From Lachnospiraceae bacterium (GTDB lineage: Bacteria > Bacillota > Clostridia > Lachnospirales > Lachnospiraceae), in contig JAIDFQ010000071.1 of NCBI GenBank assembly GCA_029054245.1, positions 1 to 64,000 of the forward strand: a DNA stretch of 64,000 nt, given 5' to 3'. A program made the translations under genes and the position numbers. The notes beneath the pieces are model-generated. The model had not been told where the DNA came from and searched no databases. It worked only from the letters and a program-made list of their open reading frames with translations. Below, one piece after another: positions 8,903 through 18,477 of this stretch; the stretch's first letter is position 1; each line of letters begins with the position of its first letter.

Positions 8903-10546
8903 CTAATTCTCGTATATTTCTTTTGCCTTTAAAGAGATAGACTGAGAAAACATCTTGATATCTGAGCCGGCATTATTTTTCAGTTCCAACACAGTTCCTG
9001 CTGAAAGATTGATTCGCTCCCCATTGATGCTTAACTGTTTCCCCGCATTGATTGTAATGCCTGCCGGGGCTATAAAATTGATATTTCCCGTTTTATACAT
9101 GGTAACACTGGCTTCCCCCGCCGATAAAATAACACCGCTGGGCACCATCTGCACCACGTTCCCATCCTTCGTGAAAATATTTCTCTTGGAAGGGTCGTCC
9201 ATGGGATTCTCCTTTTTCTCTGCGCCTTCCCCAGCCGCCGCAAGCGCTGCTGCCGCCGCTCCTGTCGCCAATACTCCCCCGGCGGCGGCTGCCCCTCCTC
9301 CGGCGCCGGCGCCGCCTGCAAAGCCTCCGCCTCCTCCTGAAGAACTGCCTCCTCCCGAAGAGCTGCCCCCGCCTCCCGGCGCACCTCCGCCGCCTGAAGC
9401 GCTGCTGCCGGAGCTGCCTCCTGATGCCCTGTCACCTGATCCGCTGCCCCCTGGGGCAGCAGGCATATGGCTGTCATGTTTTGTGATTACATAGGCTTCC
9501 TTCTCATCCTTGGTGGGAAAGTATACGCGGATACTGTCCCCTACTTCCGGCATGCTATACCAGCCGCTGCCGTCCGAGGATGCCGCCACCGTTGAAAAGG
9601 GAAACCAATAGGTTCCCTGTTCACGGGTCATATCGCCGTTTAAGGTGACCCGCACCTTGTCTCTGTTGATCTGAACAGTCTTCCCATCTACAGAAATACC
9701 GGTAATCCGTCTGTTATACTTGCGGGTGGCAAGCATTGCCTGCTTTTGTCTAAGTTCATAGGTACATACCAGTAATCCTTCTTTCAATGTCCGCCGCAGG
9801 CTGCCAATATACCACGTTGCCCCCTTAAACCGGATCCTGCTGCCCAAGGTATACAGTTCATAGCTGTCAATGAAATATTCCACGAACTGCTGAGGGATTA
9901 GATCTGGAAAGCCGTTCTTAGATAAGTAGTCATACCGCTCCAAGTCTTTCCCCATGTGGTAGGGATTCTTTTCCCAATCCACATCTATGTAAGCAGCTGA
10001 AAGTCCTGCCTGAAAACGGGCGCTTTGGTAAGTGGCATCTGCATACAGCCTGTCGGAATAAGCGCTGACGAAGCGGGCTAGAAATTCCCAGTCGGTTTCC
10101 TCATACTGAAACCAAATCTGCCCAATTGGCTCCTCTGGAATATTTTTTATGCAGATACACCCAGAATAGGCTTCCATGATTTCTGCAATGACAGAATGTG
10201 TGGTTCGAGACGTATTTTGAAAGGATCTGGTTTTTTGTTTGGTATCCAAAATCCATGTGGCATCATATGCCGTAAGCTTCACTTCCCTATGGTTGCCCAC
10301 TCGCTTCATACTGCTGTCCGCTATGATTCCTTTAAAGAGTATCTTCTCCTTGTCGTCTTCTCTGTAATGAACGGTGACTGTTTCCGGCATCTCATAAAAT
10401 GCCATCTCCTCCGGCTCATCATCCAATACTGCCGATAAGTGCAGTTCGCCGTGATGATTTGGTCTTTGCAGAATCTCTAGTTCCTCAATCGAAATTACCT
10501 CTCCCAAAGACAGATATATATCTTTATAAGTAATCGCGTTTTTCAT
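8903..10546 (-). CDS. VgrG-like / phage spike protein (first copy)
   Basis: 547 aa from ATG at 10546, eight bases after the end of the preceding gene. N-terminal gp27/VgrG-like domain with QYEETDWEFLARFVSAYSDR matching the 'yeEtdweFl.Rl.e' spike motif. OB segment near residues 310-350 (YWFPFSTVAASSDGSGWYS, then a PEVGDSIRVYFPTK run). Then a very long Gly/Ser/Ala linker (about 359-448) and a C-terminal beta-strand array (VTMYKTGNINFIAPAGITIN). The extended glycine linker differs in sequence from those of the two other spikes. Probable spike component of the contractile machine; three spike-type genes in one operon suggest a heteromeric or exchangeable tip. Confidence 0.8.
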   Translation of the reverse strand: MKNAITYKDIYLSLGEVISIEELEILQRPNHHGELHLSAVLDDEPEEMAFYEMPETVTVHYREDDKEKILFKGIIADSSMKRVGNHREVKLTAYDATWILDTKQKTRSFQNTSRTTHSVIAEIMEAYSGCICIKNIPEEPIGQIWFQYEETDWEFLARFVSAYSDRLYADATYQSARFQAGLSAAYIDVDWEKNPYHMGKDLERYDYLSKNGFPDLIPQQFVEYFIDSYELYTLGSRIRFKGATWYIGSLRRTLKEGLLVCTYELRQKQAMLATRKYNRRITGISVDGKTVQINRDKVRVTLNGDMTREQGTYWFPFSTVAASSDGSGWYSMPEVGDSIRVYFPTKDEKEAYVITKHDSHMPAAPGGSGSGDRASGGSSGSSASGGGGAPGGGGSSSGGGSSSGGGGGFAGGAGAGGGAAAAGGVLATGAAAAALAAAGEGAEKKENPMDDPSKRNIFTKDGNVVQMVPSGVILSAGEASVTMYKTGNINFIAPAGITINAGKQLSINGERINLSAGTVLELKNNAGSDIKMFSQSISLKAKEIYEN

Positions 10547-10553
10547 CCTGTGC

Positions 10554-11201
10554 TTACTCTCCTTCCAAGGTTCCCTGAAGCGGCATAGATAACAGTTCAT
10601 TGAGCCTTAGCACCAGCGCTTCCAGCAGAAGCCCGTAAGTATCCTTATCCTTCTCAAAGCAGTTATAATTCCCCACTATTTTGTTGCTGCCAAATCGGAT
10701 GCGGAAAATAATATTATGCGTCCAGCCTTTTCCTGTGGGTGTCCGGTAAATCAGATAGTCCAGATTTTCCAGTACGATTTCTTTCTTTACCTCTGCAAAG
10801 GTGTTCATCGCCCTCATACCGCTCACCAGCTGTTTCTTCCACTTTCCGATGCTTTGCTTCTCCATGGGTCTGTCAGCCACCGTAAGAATCTGGCTGGCAT
10901 TCTGCTCATGGTTTACGAAAATAGCCACCGCCTGCGTCTCTTCCACACCGGTGTAAAAATCCTTGATCAGTACCATGGGAATCTGATCTTCAAAATAAAC
11001 TCTGGTCTCAAAAGTACAGGTTTGCCCATCTTGAAATGCCACCATTCCATTTTTCACGCCATCCAGCATCTCTTCCAGCGTCATCTTCGGCACAGGATTA
11101 TCCTTCTCTGCTGCCGCCGCACTTAATTTTTCTGCCTCTTCCTTTTTTAGTCTTCTGCTTTCCCTCTCGAGCATTGCAATCCGTTCATCTACATATTCCA
11201 T
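10554..11201 (-). CDS. Unrecognised operon protein, possible DUF1795/Eag-like adaptor
   Basis: 215 aa from ATG at 11201, preferred because GGGAGG lies 7 bases upstream. An N-terminal charged helix (about residues 1-35, Lys/Glu/Ala-rich) is followed by an alpha/beta domain whose C-terminus (LENLDYLIYRTPTGKGWTHN, then a beta strand and a long helix with LLLEALVLRLNELL) recalls the DUF1795/DcrB fold of Eag chaperones. Eag proteins hold hydrophobic segments of RHS effectors before loading. The resemblance is of pattern only. It lies directly upstream of the first spike gene, where a spike or effector adaptor would fit. A baseplate protein is the alternative. Confidence 0.5.
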   Translation of the reverse strand: MEYVDERIAMLERESRRLKKEEAEKLSAAAAEKDNPVPKMTLEEMLDGVKNGMVAFQDGQTCTFETRVYFEDQIPMVLIKDFYTGVEETQAVAIFVNHEQNASQILTVADRPMEKQSIGKWKKQLVSGMRAMNTFAEVKKEIVLENLDYLIYRTPTGKGWTHNIIFRIRFGSNKIVGNYNCFEKDKDTYGLLLEALVLRLNELLSMPLQGTLEGE

Positions 11202-11229
11202 ATTTTTCCCTCCCAAACCTCCTGCGCTT

Positions 11230-12003
11230 TTACAAAAGCAGCATCTGCCTTGTATGCCCTTGCTTTTTATCTAAGTCGCTGTTACCGTTTTTCCTCTCTC
11301 TCAATATGCCCCGGAGCCTTTCATAGAAAAAAACGTTGGAAAAATCTGTCGCCTTTTTTCCTACACTCTTTTCCACATACCAGGCAGTAAGTTCCCGGGC
11401 GATCTTCCCCTTTGTGCCCAGAATCTGCATGGCAAAGCAGTTATCGTAGAGATTGTCCGTTCCTGTCTTTAGCAGTTCATAAGCATATTCCATGAGAAGT
11501 CCTGACCAAAGCCCGGGACCGCCTTCTCCGATAAAAGGCATGTGGATTCTGTTCACCGTATCAAACTCCGTCTGATAATCATCAAAATTCTCATACTCCG
11601 TCCTAAGGCGCGCACCCTCCTGAAGGCGGAACCTACCAAGCTCTATTTCCCCGTTCTCTGGCGGAACTTCATCCATATAAACGTCCCCCAATCCGCCTAT
11701 ACGGTCCTTCTCATAATCCATAGTGATAAAGCGTACCTTGATAAAGGTAAGCTGGTCTGAGCAAGGACAGTTGATACTACAGGCTTCCTCCATTCGGTAG
11801 ATGTTGCCTCCATGCAGGATCAGACCAGGATTTACTTTCAAAAGATGATTTTCCCATGTGATCTCTGTCCCTTTAAGCACCCCGTCGTCACAGCCTTCCA
11901 GCATCATCCTGCTGATCTGTAGGGGGTAGTCCCGAAGTTCGTCCAGCATATCCTTTTTCAAAATGTTTTTATGTACAAAGACTGGGGATTCAAATTTAAA
12001 CAA
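11230..12003 (-). CDS. Unrecognised probable baseplate or tail-fibre-base protein
   Basis: 257 aa; no family recognised with certainty. The N-terminal third has the form 'DGVLKGTEITWENHLLKVNPGLILHGGNIYRM', broken here as DGVLKGTEI then VNPGLILHGGNIYRM, a pattern common in phage baseplate and tail-fibre base proteins, where a 'DGVLsG..v....l.v.pG.al..G..y' beta module occurs. A short Cys pair (SINCPC) follows. The C-terminal half is helical. It lies between two other unrecognised genes and the spike genes, the usual baseplate position. Function is inferred from position and that one pattern. Confidence 0.55.
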   Translation of the reverse strand: MFKFESPVFVHKNILKKDMLDELRDYPLQISRMMLEGCDDGVLKGTEITWENHLLKVNPGLILHGGNIYRMEEACSINCPCSDQLTFIKVRFITMDYEKDRIGGLGDVYMDEVPPENGEIELGRFRLQEGARLRTEYENFDDYQTEFDTVNRIHMPFIGEGGPGLWSGLLMEYAYELLKTGTDNLYDNCFAMQILGTKGKIARELTAWYVEKSVGKKATDFSNVFFYERLRGILRERKNGNSDLDKKQGHTRQMLLL

Positions 12004-12015
12004 ATGACATACCTC

Positions 12016-12711
12016 CTAACAGATTGCGATTTCTCCCACCTCCATGGTCTCTCCGATACCGATAATGCCAAAATGATATTCATAATATAAATCCGCTTGG
12101 TATTGGATTCCCAGGAACTGTTTGATGATAAACTCGTTCTTACGTTCAAGCTCTTCGGTTTTTTTCTTTCCTATATAAATAAGGATTTGAAAGGGATCTT
12201 CATTGCTGTTATACACAATGCAGTCGGAAATCAACGCACACATCACATGTCTGAACAAGGTAAGACTTTCCCCTGTCCGGTACAGCATAAGCATTCCCTC
12301 CAGAAGCGTTTCTCTTTCCTTTCCCGTAAAGAGTGTAAAAGCATCCGTTGCTTCTCTTCCATAAACCTGCCCACTTATCGCCTCACCTAACAGCTTTTTA
12401 TAGTATTCCTCTCTGGTCATCCCCATCTTTAAATCATTTTCCGCAAGCTGATGCATCAGAAGCTGAAAAAGACCGCTGCGAAGAGAAGGATCATCCTCTA
12501 AGTCAGGATGAAACATGTACTGAAAAATTGGCTGGAATCGGTAATAGGGATTGATTTCCACCGTATAGGGTTCCTCAAGCTTTACCTTATTTAAGAATTC
12601 CTCGGATAGTTCCATATAAGGACTATATTTACGGGCGACCTTAAAATTTATCTCATCTTCGCTTATTCCCTGCTCTTTTGCCGCCAGCATAATTTCCCAC
12701 AGATAATTCAT
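12016..12711 (-). CDS. Unrecognised operon protein (probable baseplate component)
   Basis: 231 aa from ATG at 12711 (MNYLWEIMLAAKEQG), which overlaps the stop of the upstream gene; an in-frame start 60 bases earlier would extend into the neighbour and is not favoured. The protein looks mostly helical, with a central segment rich in Met, Leu and Phe (FQPIFQYMFHP, LFQLLMHQLAENDLKMG) and a C-terminal half that alternates helices and strands (PFQILIYIGKKKTEELERK). No signal peptide or membrane helix. I do not recognise a family. Tight coupling with 12713-13996 suggests the two products form a complex, as TssF/TssG or gp6/gp53 pairs do. Confidence 0.5.
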   Translation of the reverse strand: MNYLWEIMLAAKEQGISEDEINFKVARKYSPYMELSEEFLNKVKLEEPYTVEINPYYRFQPIFQYMFHPDLEDDPSLRSGLFQLLMHQLAENDLKMGMTREEYYKKLLGEAISGQVYGREATDAFTLFTGKERETLLEGMLMLYRTGESLTLFRHVMCALISDCIVYNSNEDPFQILIYIGKKKTEELERKNEFIIKQFLGIQYQADLYYEYHFGIIGIGETMEVGEIAIC

Positions 12712-12712
12712 C

Positions 12713-13996
12713 TCACAAAAGCACTCCTTCACACAGATACTCTGGGTACAAGAGCTGTACCTCTGAGACAAGAAAGCTCATCACATCCCGAAACAAAAAA
12801 GGATGTCTTCCCTTGCCTCTGAATTTCAGCAACAGGCATTTTTTGTATTCATAATCCCGGATTTCATCTATGATAAAGCTGTTCATAGAATAGGTTTCCG
12901 GCATCCTGCCGCTTCTTTCTGTAAGCTCATAGCCCTCAAATGAAACATATTCCTCCAATTCAAATCCCCGGATAAACCGGGTAAGCTCCGAAGCCGTCTT
13001 CACGTTCCTTCCCTGACGTTTAAAAAAGCGCTCTACAAACTCATCCTTCCGCTGGTTGGTCATGACCGGATAGGTAAAATGCTCAAATTTTCGATTCTCA
13101 CCGCTACAGATCACATATACCTGCCATCTCTTTGCGTCCGGTTCATCTCCCATAATCATCAGACGCTTTGACGTCTGGCGGACGCTGATTACATGTCTTA
13201 CATCATCAATCAAATAGACATGCTCATCCCCATGTTCTTTTAGGGAGATCGTATGCTCATAGCTTTTATGGTCTTCGCAGGGAACAGGGAAACCTGCGCC
13301 CTCCATGACGGTTCTTCTGATATTCCAGATAGGGATATAGTTTTCATGTGCCCGCTCCCCAAATTCTGCAAGCTCCGGCTTAATATCCACAATTCTTTCT
13401 CCCCTAGGGAGGTTCAAAAGCCCATCGCTTACAAGGTAGACATCCACAAACTTATGCAGATAGGGCGCATTCACCGTCTGCCATGGAATTCCATTGCTGA
13501 TGAACACCTCATACAAATGGGCAATTTCCGCTAAATAAATTTCTTTTATTTTCAACACAAATTCTGCCGGATAATCTGCCTTATCGGTCCTGATTCTGCC
13601 GCCGAAGGTTTCCCTTTGAAGAAGTTTCTGAATCTGCGTAAAATCGCACTCCATGAACAAGGTCTTTACATAGCAGCTGCCCTTTTCCAGAAATTCTTTT
13701 CCCATGCTCCTTATGTCATAAACCTTTTCTGCCAAATCCTGCTCCCGCATGGGCGTCAGCAGATGGTGGGATCTGTCAACATATTCCTTTTCTACAATTC
13801 CCGTACAGATGCGGTAGCGGTTAATATCAAATGCAAGATCATCCATGATCCGATGCTCCAGTACGCTGTACATCTCCTTGTTTGTTTCATACAAAGATAA
13901 AAAAATCTGTTCCACGATATCCTTAAACGCCACCCGTTCTTTTAGGTCTGTAATCTGGTTTACTTCTCTTTTGATTAATTCCTCCATATCAGGCAT
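12713..13996 (-). CDS. Unrecognised operon protein (probable large baseplate component)
   Basis: 427 aa, soluble, no recognised domain. N-terminal 60 residues are helical (MPDMEELIKREVNQITDLKE). Beta-rich middle (SYEHTISLKEHGDEHVYLID). C-terminal alpha/beta region ends RDVMSFLVSEVQLLYPEYLC. The size, and its position next to the Hsp70-like gene and before the spike genes, fit a baseplate wedge protein (TssF/gp6/Afp11 role), but no diagnostic motif is seen. Only 3 bases separate it from 14000-16519, so translation is coupled. A structure prediction compared with wedge proteins would test the assignment. Confidence 0.5.
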   Translation of the reverse strand: MPDMEELIKREVNQITDLKERVAFKDIVEQIFLSLYETNKEMYSVLEHRIMDDLAFDINRYRICTGIVEKEYVDRSHHLLTPMREQDLAEKVYDIRSMGKEFLEKGSCYVKTLFMECDFTQIQKLLQRETFGGRIRTDKADYPAEFVLKIKEIYLAEIAHLYEVFISNGIPWQTVNAPYLHKFVDVYLVSDGLLNLPRGERIVDIKPELAEFGERAHENYIPIWNIRRTVMEGAGFPVPCEDHKSYEHTISLKEHGDEHVYLIDDVRHVISVRQTSKRLMIMGDEPDAKRWQVYVICSGENRKFEHFTYPVMTNQRKDEFVERFFKRQGRNVKTASELTRFIRGFELEEYVSFEGYELTERSGRMPETYSMNSFIIDEIRDYEYKKCLLLKFRGKGRHPFLFRDVMSFLVSEVQLLYPEYLCEGVLL

Positions 13997-13999
13997 AGG

Positions 14000-16519
14000 C
14001 TACTTCCTTCCGTCAAAAAAGTTTTCTTCCCATGTATCATCTTCAAAGGCAAAGAAGGTTTCCTCCCCCTGCCTTAACAGATCATTTTCACGCAGCACCG
14101 GAAGCACCAGAAATCCCCATTTTTCCTTAGATGGCCAGACAAAGAACTTAATCTCACCTTCCAAAATGGTATCCGTTTCCTCCTGAATAACACTTCCTGC
14201 ATACCGTTCATCGATATCTTCCTGGGTCACCTTAGCAAAATCCGCCATATTGTATTTAAAATGGTAGACCTTTAATTTATGTCCCTTTTCGTCATGCAGA
14301 TACAAATCCAGTTGCTCTCCGATTTTAAATCTGGAAATGTATCCGATATCCTGCTCCTTTTCCAGACTGTGAATCAAGATTTTCTCTTTGTTTTCATGGG
14401 TATATGCCATCACTTCATAGGGGAGGGCATTCACCCTGCATCCCTGATTGATTTTCATATAGCCCAGCTTACAATTCTTGAAATAGCTGACCGCTCCTTC
14501 CAGACAGCACATTTTCAGTTCACTTCCCTTATCTGTACCGCGCTCATTTCTGATCAGTCTTCCGGGCACATATTCTTTTAATGCCTCCGTAAACAGGCTG
14601 GATTTGCAGGATTGTCCTGTCAGCTTCAGCATCCCGTACTCCGATAATTCTCCCTCTGCAAACAGCCTTTCCAAAAACCTGTCCATCAGCCCATATATAT
14701 CCGGTCGAAGCAGATTTTCAATTTCATACAGATAAAGGGTAAAAGAGACTTCTTTCCTTAAGGGCATAATCCTGTCTTCTTCTGTGATGGACAGTCTCCA
14801 TTTGTCAAGCAGAATTCCTTTTTCCCTGGTTTTCTCCCTTTCTGTACCTATCTGCAGTTCATACTGAAAGGATTTTTGGAAAAAGCTTTCCTTAATGGTT
14901 TCTGCGATGCCGAACAAGTAGTAGTAGTTATTTTTTACCCTGAAATACTCTTCCCTGCTCTTTCGCTCATATTCCGCAAAGCGGGTGGGAATTATCTCCT
15001 CCGCTTCCTCATACAGTCTGCCTATGCTTTCATAGACTCTGCTTCTTCCTCCTATAAAAGACTCTAAGTCAAAGTGAAACTGTTGATATCCCAATGCCTC
15101 GAGAAGTCTTATTTTGACCAGCTGTAAAATACGGAAAGTCAAATTATTTCCCCCGAAATTCGTATTTCCGTTTTCATATCCTGTTTCCAGATCCACTTCA
15201 TAAGATACCCGGTTATTACGGATGCGGAATTTTCCTGAAGTCAGATCTGTGGTGCCGCCTCCGCAGTCCATGATAAGCGCTTTATACCAGACGCCGTCCT
15301 GATATCTGCCGGATTCGATCAATTCGTTGATGCTGTGGAACAGAACCGCCATGCCCTCATCCAAGGTACATTCCACGTTTTGATCCGGCAGAAGCTCTTT
15401 AAAAATTCCTGCAAATCGCTCCGTCTGTCTGACAGGGGCAAGCAGCTGAATATTTTTAAACCTGCACTTAAACTGTTGCTGCGCCGTATCAATCAAATAC
15501 TGCATAAATGCGGCAAGCATTTCCTTACGCTTAAGCTGTAGCTTGATGCCTCCTGTCGTAACCACCTGCTGCATCCGCTCCGGCGCACTGATCCAGCGCT
15601 TGATATCATAAAACAGCGGTATGTCCTCATCCTGATAAGAATGTGCCGCCATCTGCTTTGCTTCATGCCCAAAACAGTAAACCGGCTTTCCCTCTTCTAT
15701 CCCCTTGATTCCAATGATACTGGGAAGCATCTCCTTTTCCCTGTAATGTCTGCCGCTTACATCCGGTGTCTTGACAATTCTTGTGCTGCCATCCGCACAA
15801 TAAATGCCAAGAGTGGTATTGGCACTGCCAAAATCAATAATAAGGGGCAGTTCCGTCTCCTCCGGCTCCTTGATGTCCACTGCCAGAAGGGGTGTGAGAA
15901 CGCAGACTGCCTGACTTGGTATGCTGACCTCATTTCCGCTGTAAATTTCATAAAGGACTTCTGAAACCTCTTCTCTTTCAAAATATAACAGTGAGTATCT
16001 GTGCCCCTCCGCTTTCAGAATGGGAACACCCTTCCCCTTTAGCAGGAAAAACCCTCCATCCTCCACTCGCTTTATATAAAAGCAGGTATAAATCTGGAAA
16101 TTTTCATCCACCAACAGCACATTCCCCTCATACAACTGTCCATCACTGCTGATTTCGTAATGATCTGTCAGCGCAACAGATTCTCCTTCATACAAAACAA
16201 GGTGTGCCGGAAAGGCAATCTGGGTCTGATTGTCTATTTTAAGATTAATCTTATTGATAAAATTCTGAAGCTTTTCCATGCCGTCCTGTGCAAAATCCTT
16301 GATCTGCCTATATTCTCGGATTCCGCGGTAACGCATAATAAAACGAATTAATTCATCCCTGTCAAGGCGTGTCCCCATGGGCACGACAAGCCTCTGTTTA
16401 TGACAGATCTCCTTAAGCTGATAGGTGGTCATCCCCTGCAGCTCTTCCAAACGATATACATCCTTCGGTTCTGCCTTTTCTTTATGATCTCTAGATAATC
16501 TGTATGTATATTGCCCCAT
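14000..16519 (-). CDS. Hsp70/actin-fold ATPase (SrfB-like chaperone)
   Basis: 839 aa. Residues 1 to about 220 are a separate N-terminal region that includes a short SAP/Rho-N-like helical motif (MTTYQLKEICHKQRL). The actin/Hsp70 ATPase core follows: phosphate-1 LPLIIDFGSANTTLGIYC, phosphate-2 ALIMDCGGGTTDLTSGKF, and an adenosine-type loop GMLKLTGQSCKSSLFTEAL. The order and spacing fit the Hsp70 superfamily, but there is no substrate-binding domain of DnaK type. The same operon encodes a J-domain protein, so the two may act as a dedicated chaperone pair in assembly or recycling of the sheath, where type VI systems use ClpV. This role is inference; the ATPase fold is well supported. Confidence 0.75.
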   Translation of the reverse strand: MGQYTYRLSRDHKEKAEPKDVYRLEELQGMTTYQLKEICHKQRLVVPMGTRLDRDELIRFIMRYRGIREYRQIKDFAQDGMEKLQNFINKINLKIDNQTQIAFPAHLVLYEGESVALTDHYEISSDGQLYEGNVLLVDENFQIYTCFYIKRVEDGGFFLLKGKGVPILKAEGHRYSLLYFEREEVSEVLYEIYSGNEVSIPSQAVCVLTPLLAVDIKEPEETELPLIIDFGSANTTLGIYCADGSTRIVKTPDVSGRHYREKEMLPSIIGIKGIEEGKPVYCFGHEAKQMAAHSYQDEDIPLFYDIKRWISAPERMQQVVTTGGIKLQLKRKEMLAAFMQYLIDTAQQQFKCRFKNIQLLAPVRQTERFAGIFKELLPDQNVECTLDEGMAVLFHSINELIESGRYQDGVWYKALIMDCGGGTTDLTSGKFRIRNNRVSYEVDLETGYENGNTNFGGNNLTFRILQLVKIRLLEALGYQQFHFDLESFIGGRSRVYESIGRLYEEAEEIIPTRFAEYERKSREEYFRVKNNYYYLFGIAETIKESFFQKSFQYELQIGTEREKTREKGILLDKWRLSITEEDRIMPLRKEVSFTLYLYEIENLLRPDIYGLMDRFLERLFAEGELSEYGMLKLTGQSCKSSLFTEALKEYVPGRLIRNERGTDKGSELKMCCLEGAVSYFKNCKLGYMKINQGCRVNALPYEVMAYTHENKEKILIHSLEKEQDIGYISRFKIGEQLDLYLHDEKGHKLKVYHFKYNMADFAKVTQEDIDERYAGSVIQEETDTILEGEIKFFVWPSKEKWGFLVLPVLRENDLLRQGEETFFAFEDDTWEENFFDGRK

Positions 16520-16522
16520 CGC

Positions 16523-18445
16523 TTAGCTGTTATCCCCTTCCTGCGGAACATTCTCATCCGGTTTCGGCTCTTCCGGGCTGCCGCCTTCTTCCTTATCCTT
16601 GTCTGTCTCCTCTTTGTCCCCTTTGCTCTCGGCTGCCTTTTTCGCTTCTTCGGCTGCTTTTTTGGCTTCCTCGGCTGCCTTCTTGGCATCTTCCAGCGCC
16701 TGATTCGTCTGGGCTTCCTTCAAATCTGAAACTGCCTGCCTTGCTTCCTCGGCTGCCTTGTTTGCCTCCTGTGCCGCTTCCGCTTCTTTCGACTGCTTTT
16801 CCGCTTCCTCGGCAGCTTTCCGCTTGGCTTCCTCGTTTAGTTTTTTGCAGGACTCTATCTGAGCGGAAAGGGTCTTAACTCTCTCCGGCATTTCCAAATC
16901 TTCATACATGCCCATGGCTGTCTCAAAATAAGTAATGGCGCTTAGATAATCCTCTTCCTTCATAAGCTCATTGCCTTTACTCTCAATCTCCAGCGCATTT
17001 TTCTTATCATTCATAAGGCTCTGATCTTCCAGTTCCTGTGCCACCTGTTCCTCCTCTATTGCTTTCTGGATACGTTCTTCCAGTGCGGCAAGTTCCTCCT
17101 GCCTTAATTCTTCAAGCTTTTCCTCCGCTGCTCTTTGCTTTTCTAACGCCTCGTTTCTGGTTTCCTTGTCATAAAGCCTGCCCGCCATGGATTTTGCCTG
17201 CTTGTACAGCTCTATGGCGCCGGCATAGTCTCCATAGTCTTCCTTGCGCTCACCTGAATCCAACAGTTCAAATACTTCCTGATAGTCCGCTATTTTTTCC
17301 TGCTGTTCCTTCAGATAATCTCTGCCTGTATTCCCCATTTTTTCTGAAAGTTCCTGGGCTTTTTGATAAAAATCTCCTGCCTTTTCGTAGTCCTCATCTG
17401 CCATAGCTGCATCGCCCTGAATGATCTGCTCTAAAAAAAGAAGCATCTCTTCTATCTCTTCCTGATCCTTTTCCGCTTTCAGGGCTTTCGCCAAGGACTG
17501 TGCCTCCTTGTATTCCTCACTTGCCTTTTCAAAATTGTGATAGGAGACATATCCTTCCGCACTTGCAATATACTGTTCCATATCTTTCCGCTTGCCTTCC
17601 CGAATGCGCCAGCGCACCAAAAATGCAATCAGAACCACTAGCAAAATCACAGCGATGGGAATGACAATAGCAAGAATCTTTTTAAGGCTCATCCGCTTTT
17701 TGGGATTGAGATATACCTTGTCCACAAAGGTAACGGAAATCGTATAGTTATCAATTTCTCTCTTTAGCTTACCTAAAATGAGTTCTTCTACATTGTCAGC
17801 CAGTTCCTGGGGAGCGCTCACTTCCTTTGCACAGTCAAGAAGTTCTGCATTATCACAGTTTTCCCAGATTCCTCTGGTATCCAGAATAAGGATATCTCCA
17901 TTTGCCAGCTTTTTCTTACGCGAAATCTGAATTTGCGGCTGTTTCCCTGTCTTACCAAGATAGGAATACAGGTTATTCCTTTCTTCATGGAGCGCCGCTT
18001 TATCCTTGGGAAGAATTTCATCTTCCACCATATTCTCTGTCAAAGACTGGTCTTTGCTTTCATAAAGGATGCGGTCATTCCTGATCAGCAAAGCTCTGCT
18101 GTTTCCCACACTGGCATACCGGAATTTCACATAATCAGTGATAAACACAGAAACGCTTGCTCTAAGACGCATACCATCTTTATCTGAAATAAGCTCTCTA
18201 TGGGCTTTCTTCAAATTTCTTTTTATGGAAAGCGTAGACATGGATGGGTGCTCCGTAAACTCCCTCAAAATTGTTTTTACAACAATTTCCGCACTGTTTT
18301 TGGCATTTTCATCGTCCAAGCTGTCTGCCGCTACATAGCAGGCAAGATTGTCTAACTCCACATATGCAAAATAATCTCTATTTAATAATTTCGACCCTTC
18401 TTCTGACAGGAAAGCTGTTCGAAAGCCTGCGTTTTCTTTTCTCAT
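16523..18445 (-). CDS. PP2C-like domain + membrane segment + coiled-coil/TPR-like protein
   Basis: 640 aa. Residues about 1-235 follow the PP2C layout, but key metal ligands are altered: the usual DGMGG is AADSLDDENA and the SDG motif is LDTRG, so it is probably a pseudophosphatase. One membrane helix at about residues 258-278 (ILAIVIPIAVILLVVLIAFL) is followed by about 350 residues of helical repeats with TPR-like and coiled-coil character (EDYEKAGDFYQKAQELSEK, DYAGAIELYKQAKSMAG). The tail is Ala/Glu/Lys-rich and repetitive, then acidic and Pro-rich. The topology would put the PP2C part and the long helical domain on opposite sides of the membrane. It could anchor the machine to the envelope. 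Confidence 0.65.
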   Translation of the reverse strand: MRKENAGFRTAFLSEEGSKLLNRDYFAYVELDNLACYVAADSLDDENAKNSAEIVVKTILREFTEHPSMSTLSIKRNLKKAHRELISDKDGMRLRASVSVFITDYVKFRYASVGNSRALLIRNDRILYESKDQSLTENMVEDEILPKDKAALHEERNNLYSYLGKTGKQPQIQISRKKKLANGDILILDTRGIWENCDNAELLDCAKEVSAPQELADNVEELILGKLKREIDNYTISVTFVDKVYLNPKKRMSLKKILAIVIPIAVILLVVLIAFLVRWRIREGKRKDMEQYIASAEGYVSYHNFEKASEEYKEAQSLAKALKAEKDQEEIEEMLLFLEQIIQGDAAMADEDYEKAGDFYQKAQELSEKMGNTGRDYLKEQQEKIADYQEVFELLDSGERKEDYGDYAGAIELYKQAKSMAGRLYDKETRNEALEKQRAAEEKLEELRQEELAALEERIQKAIEEEQVAQELEDQSLMNDKKNALEIESKGNELMKEEDYLSAITYFETAMGMYEDLEMPERVKTLSAQIESCKKLNEEAKRKAAEEAEKQSKEAEAAQEANKAAEEARQAVSDLKEAQTNQALEDAKKAAEEAKKAAEEAKKAAESKGDKEETDKDKEEGGSPEEPKPDENVPQEGDNS

Positions 18446-18477
18446 TTCCTTCTCCTTGTCCGAAAGATTACATTTAT

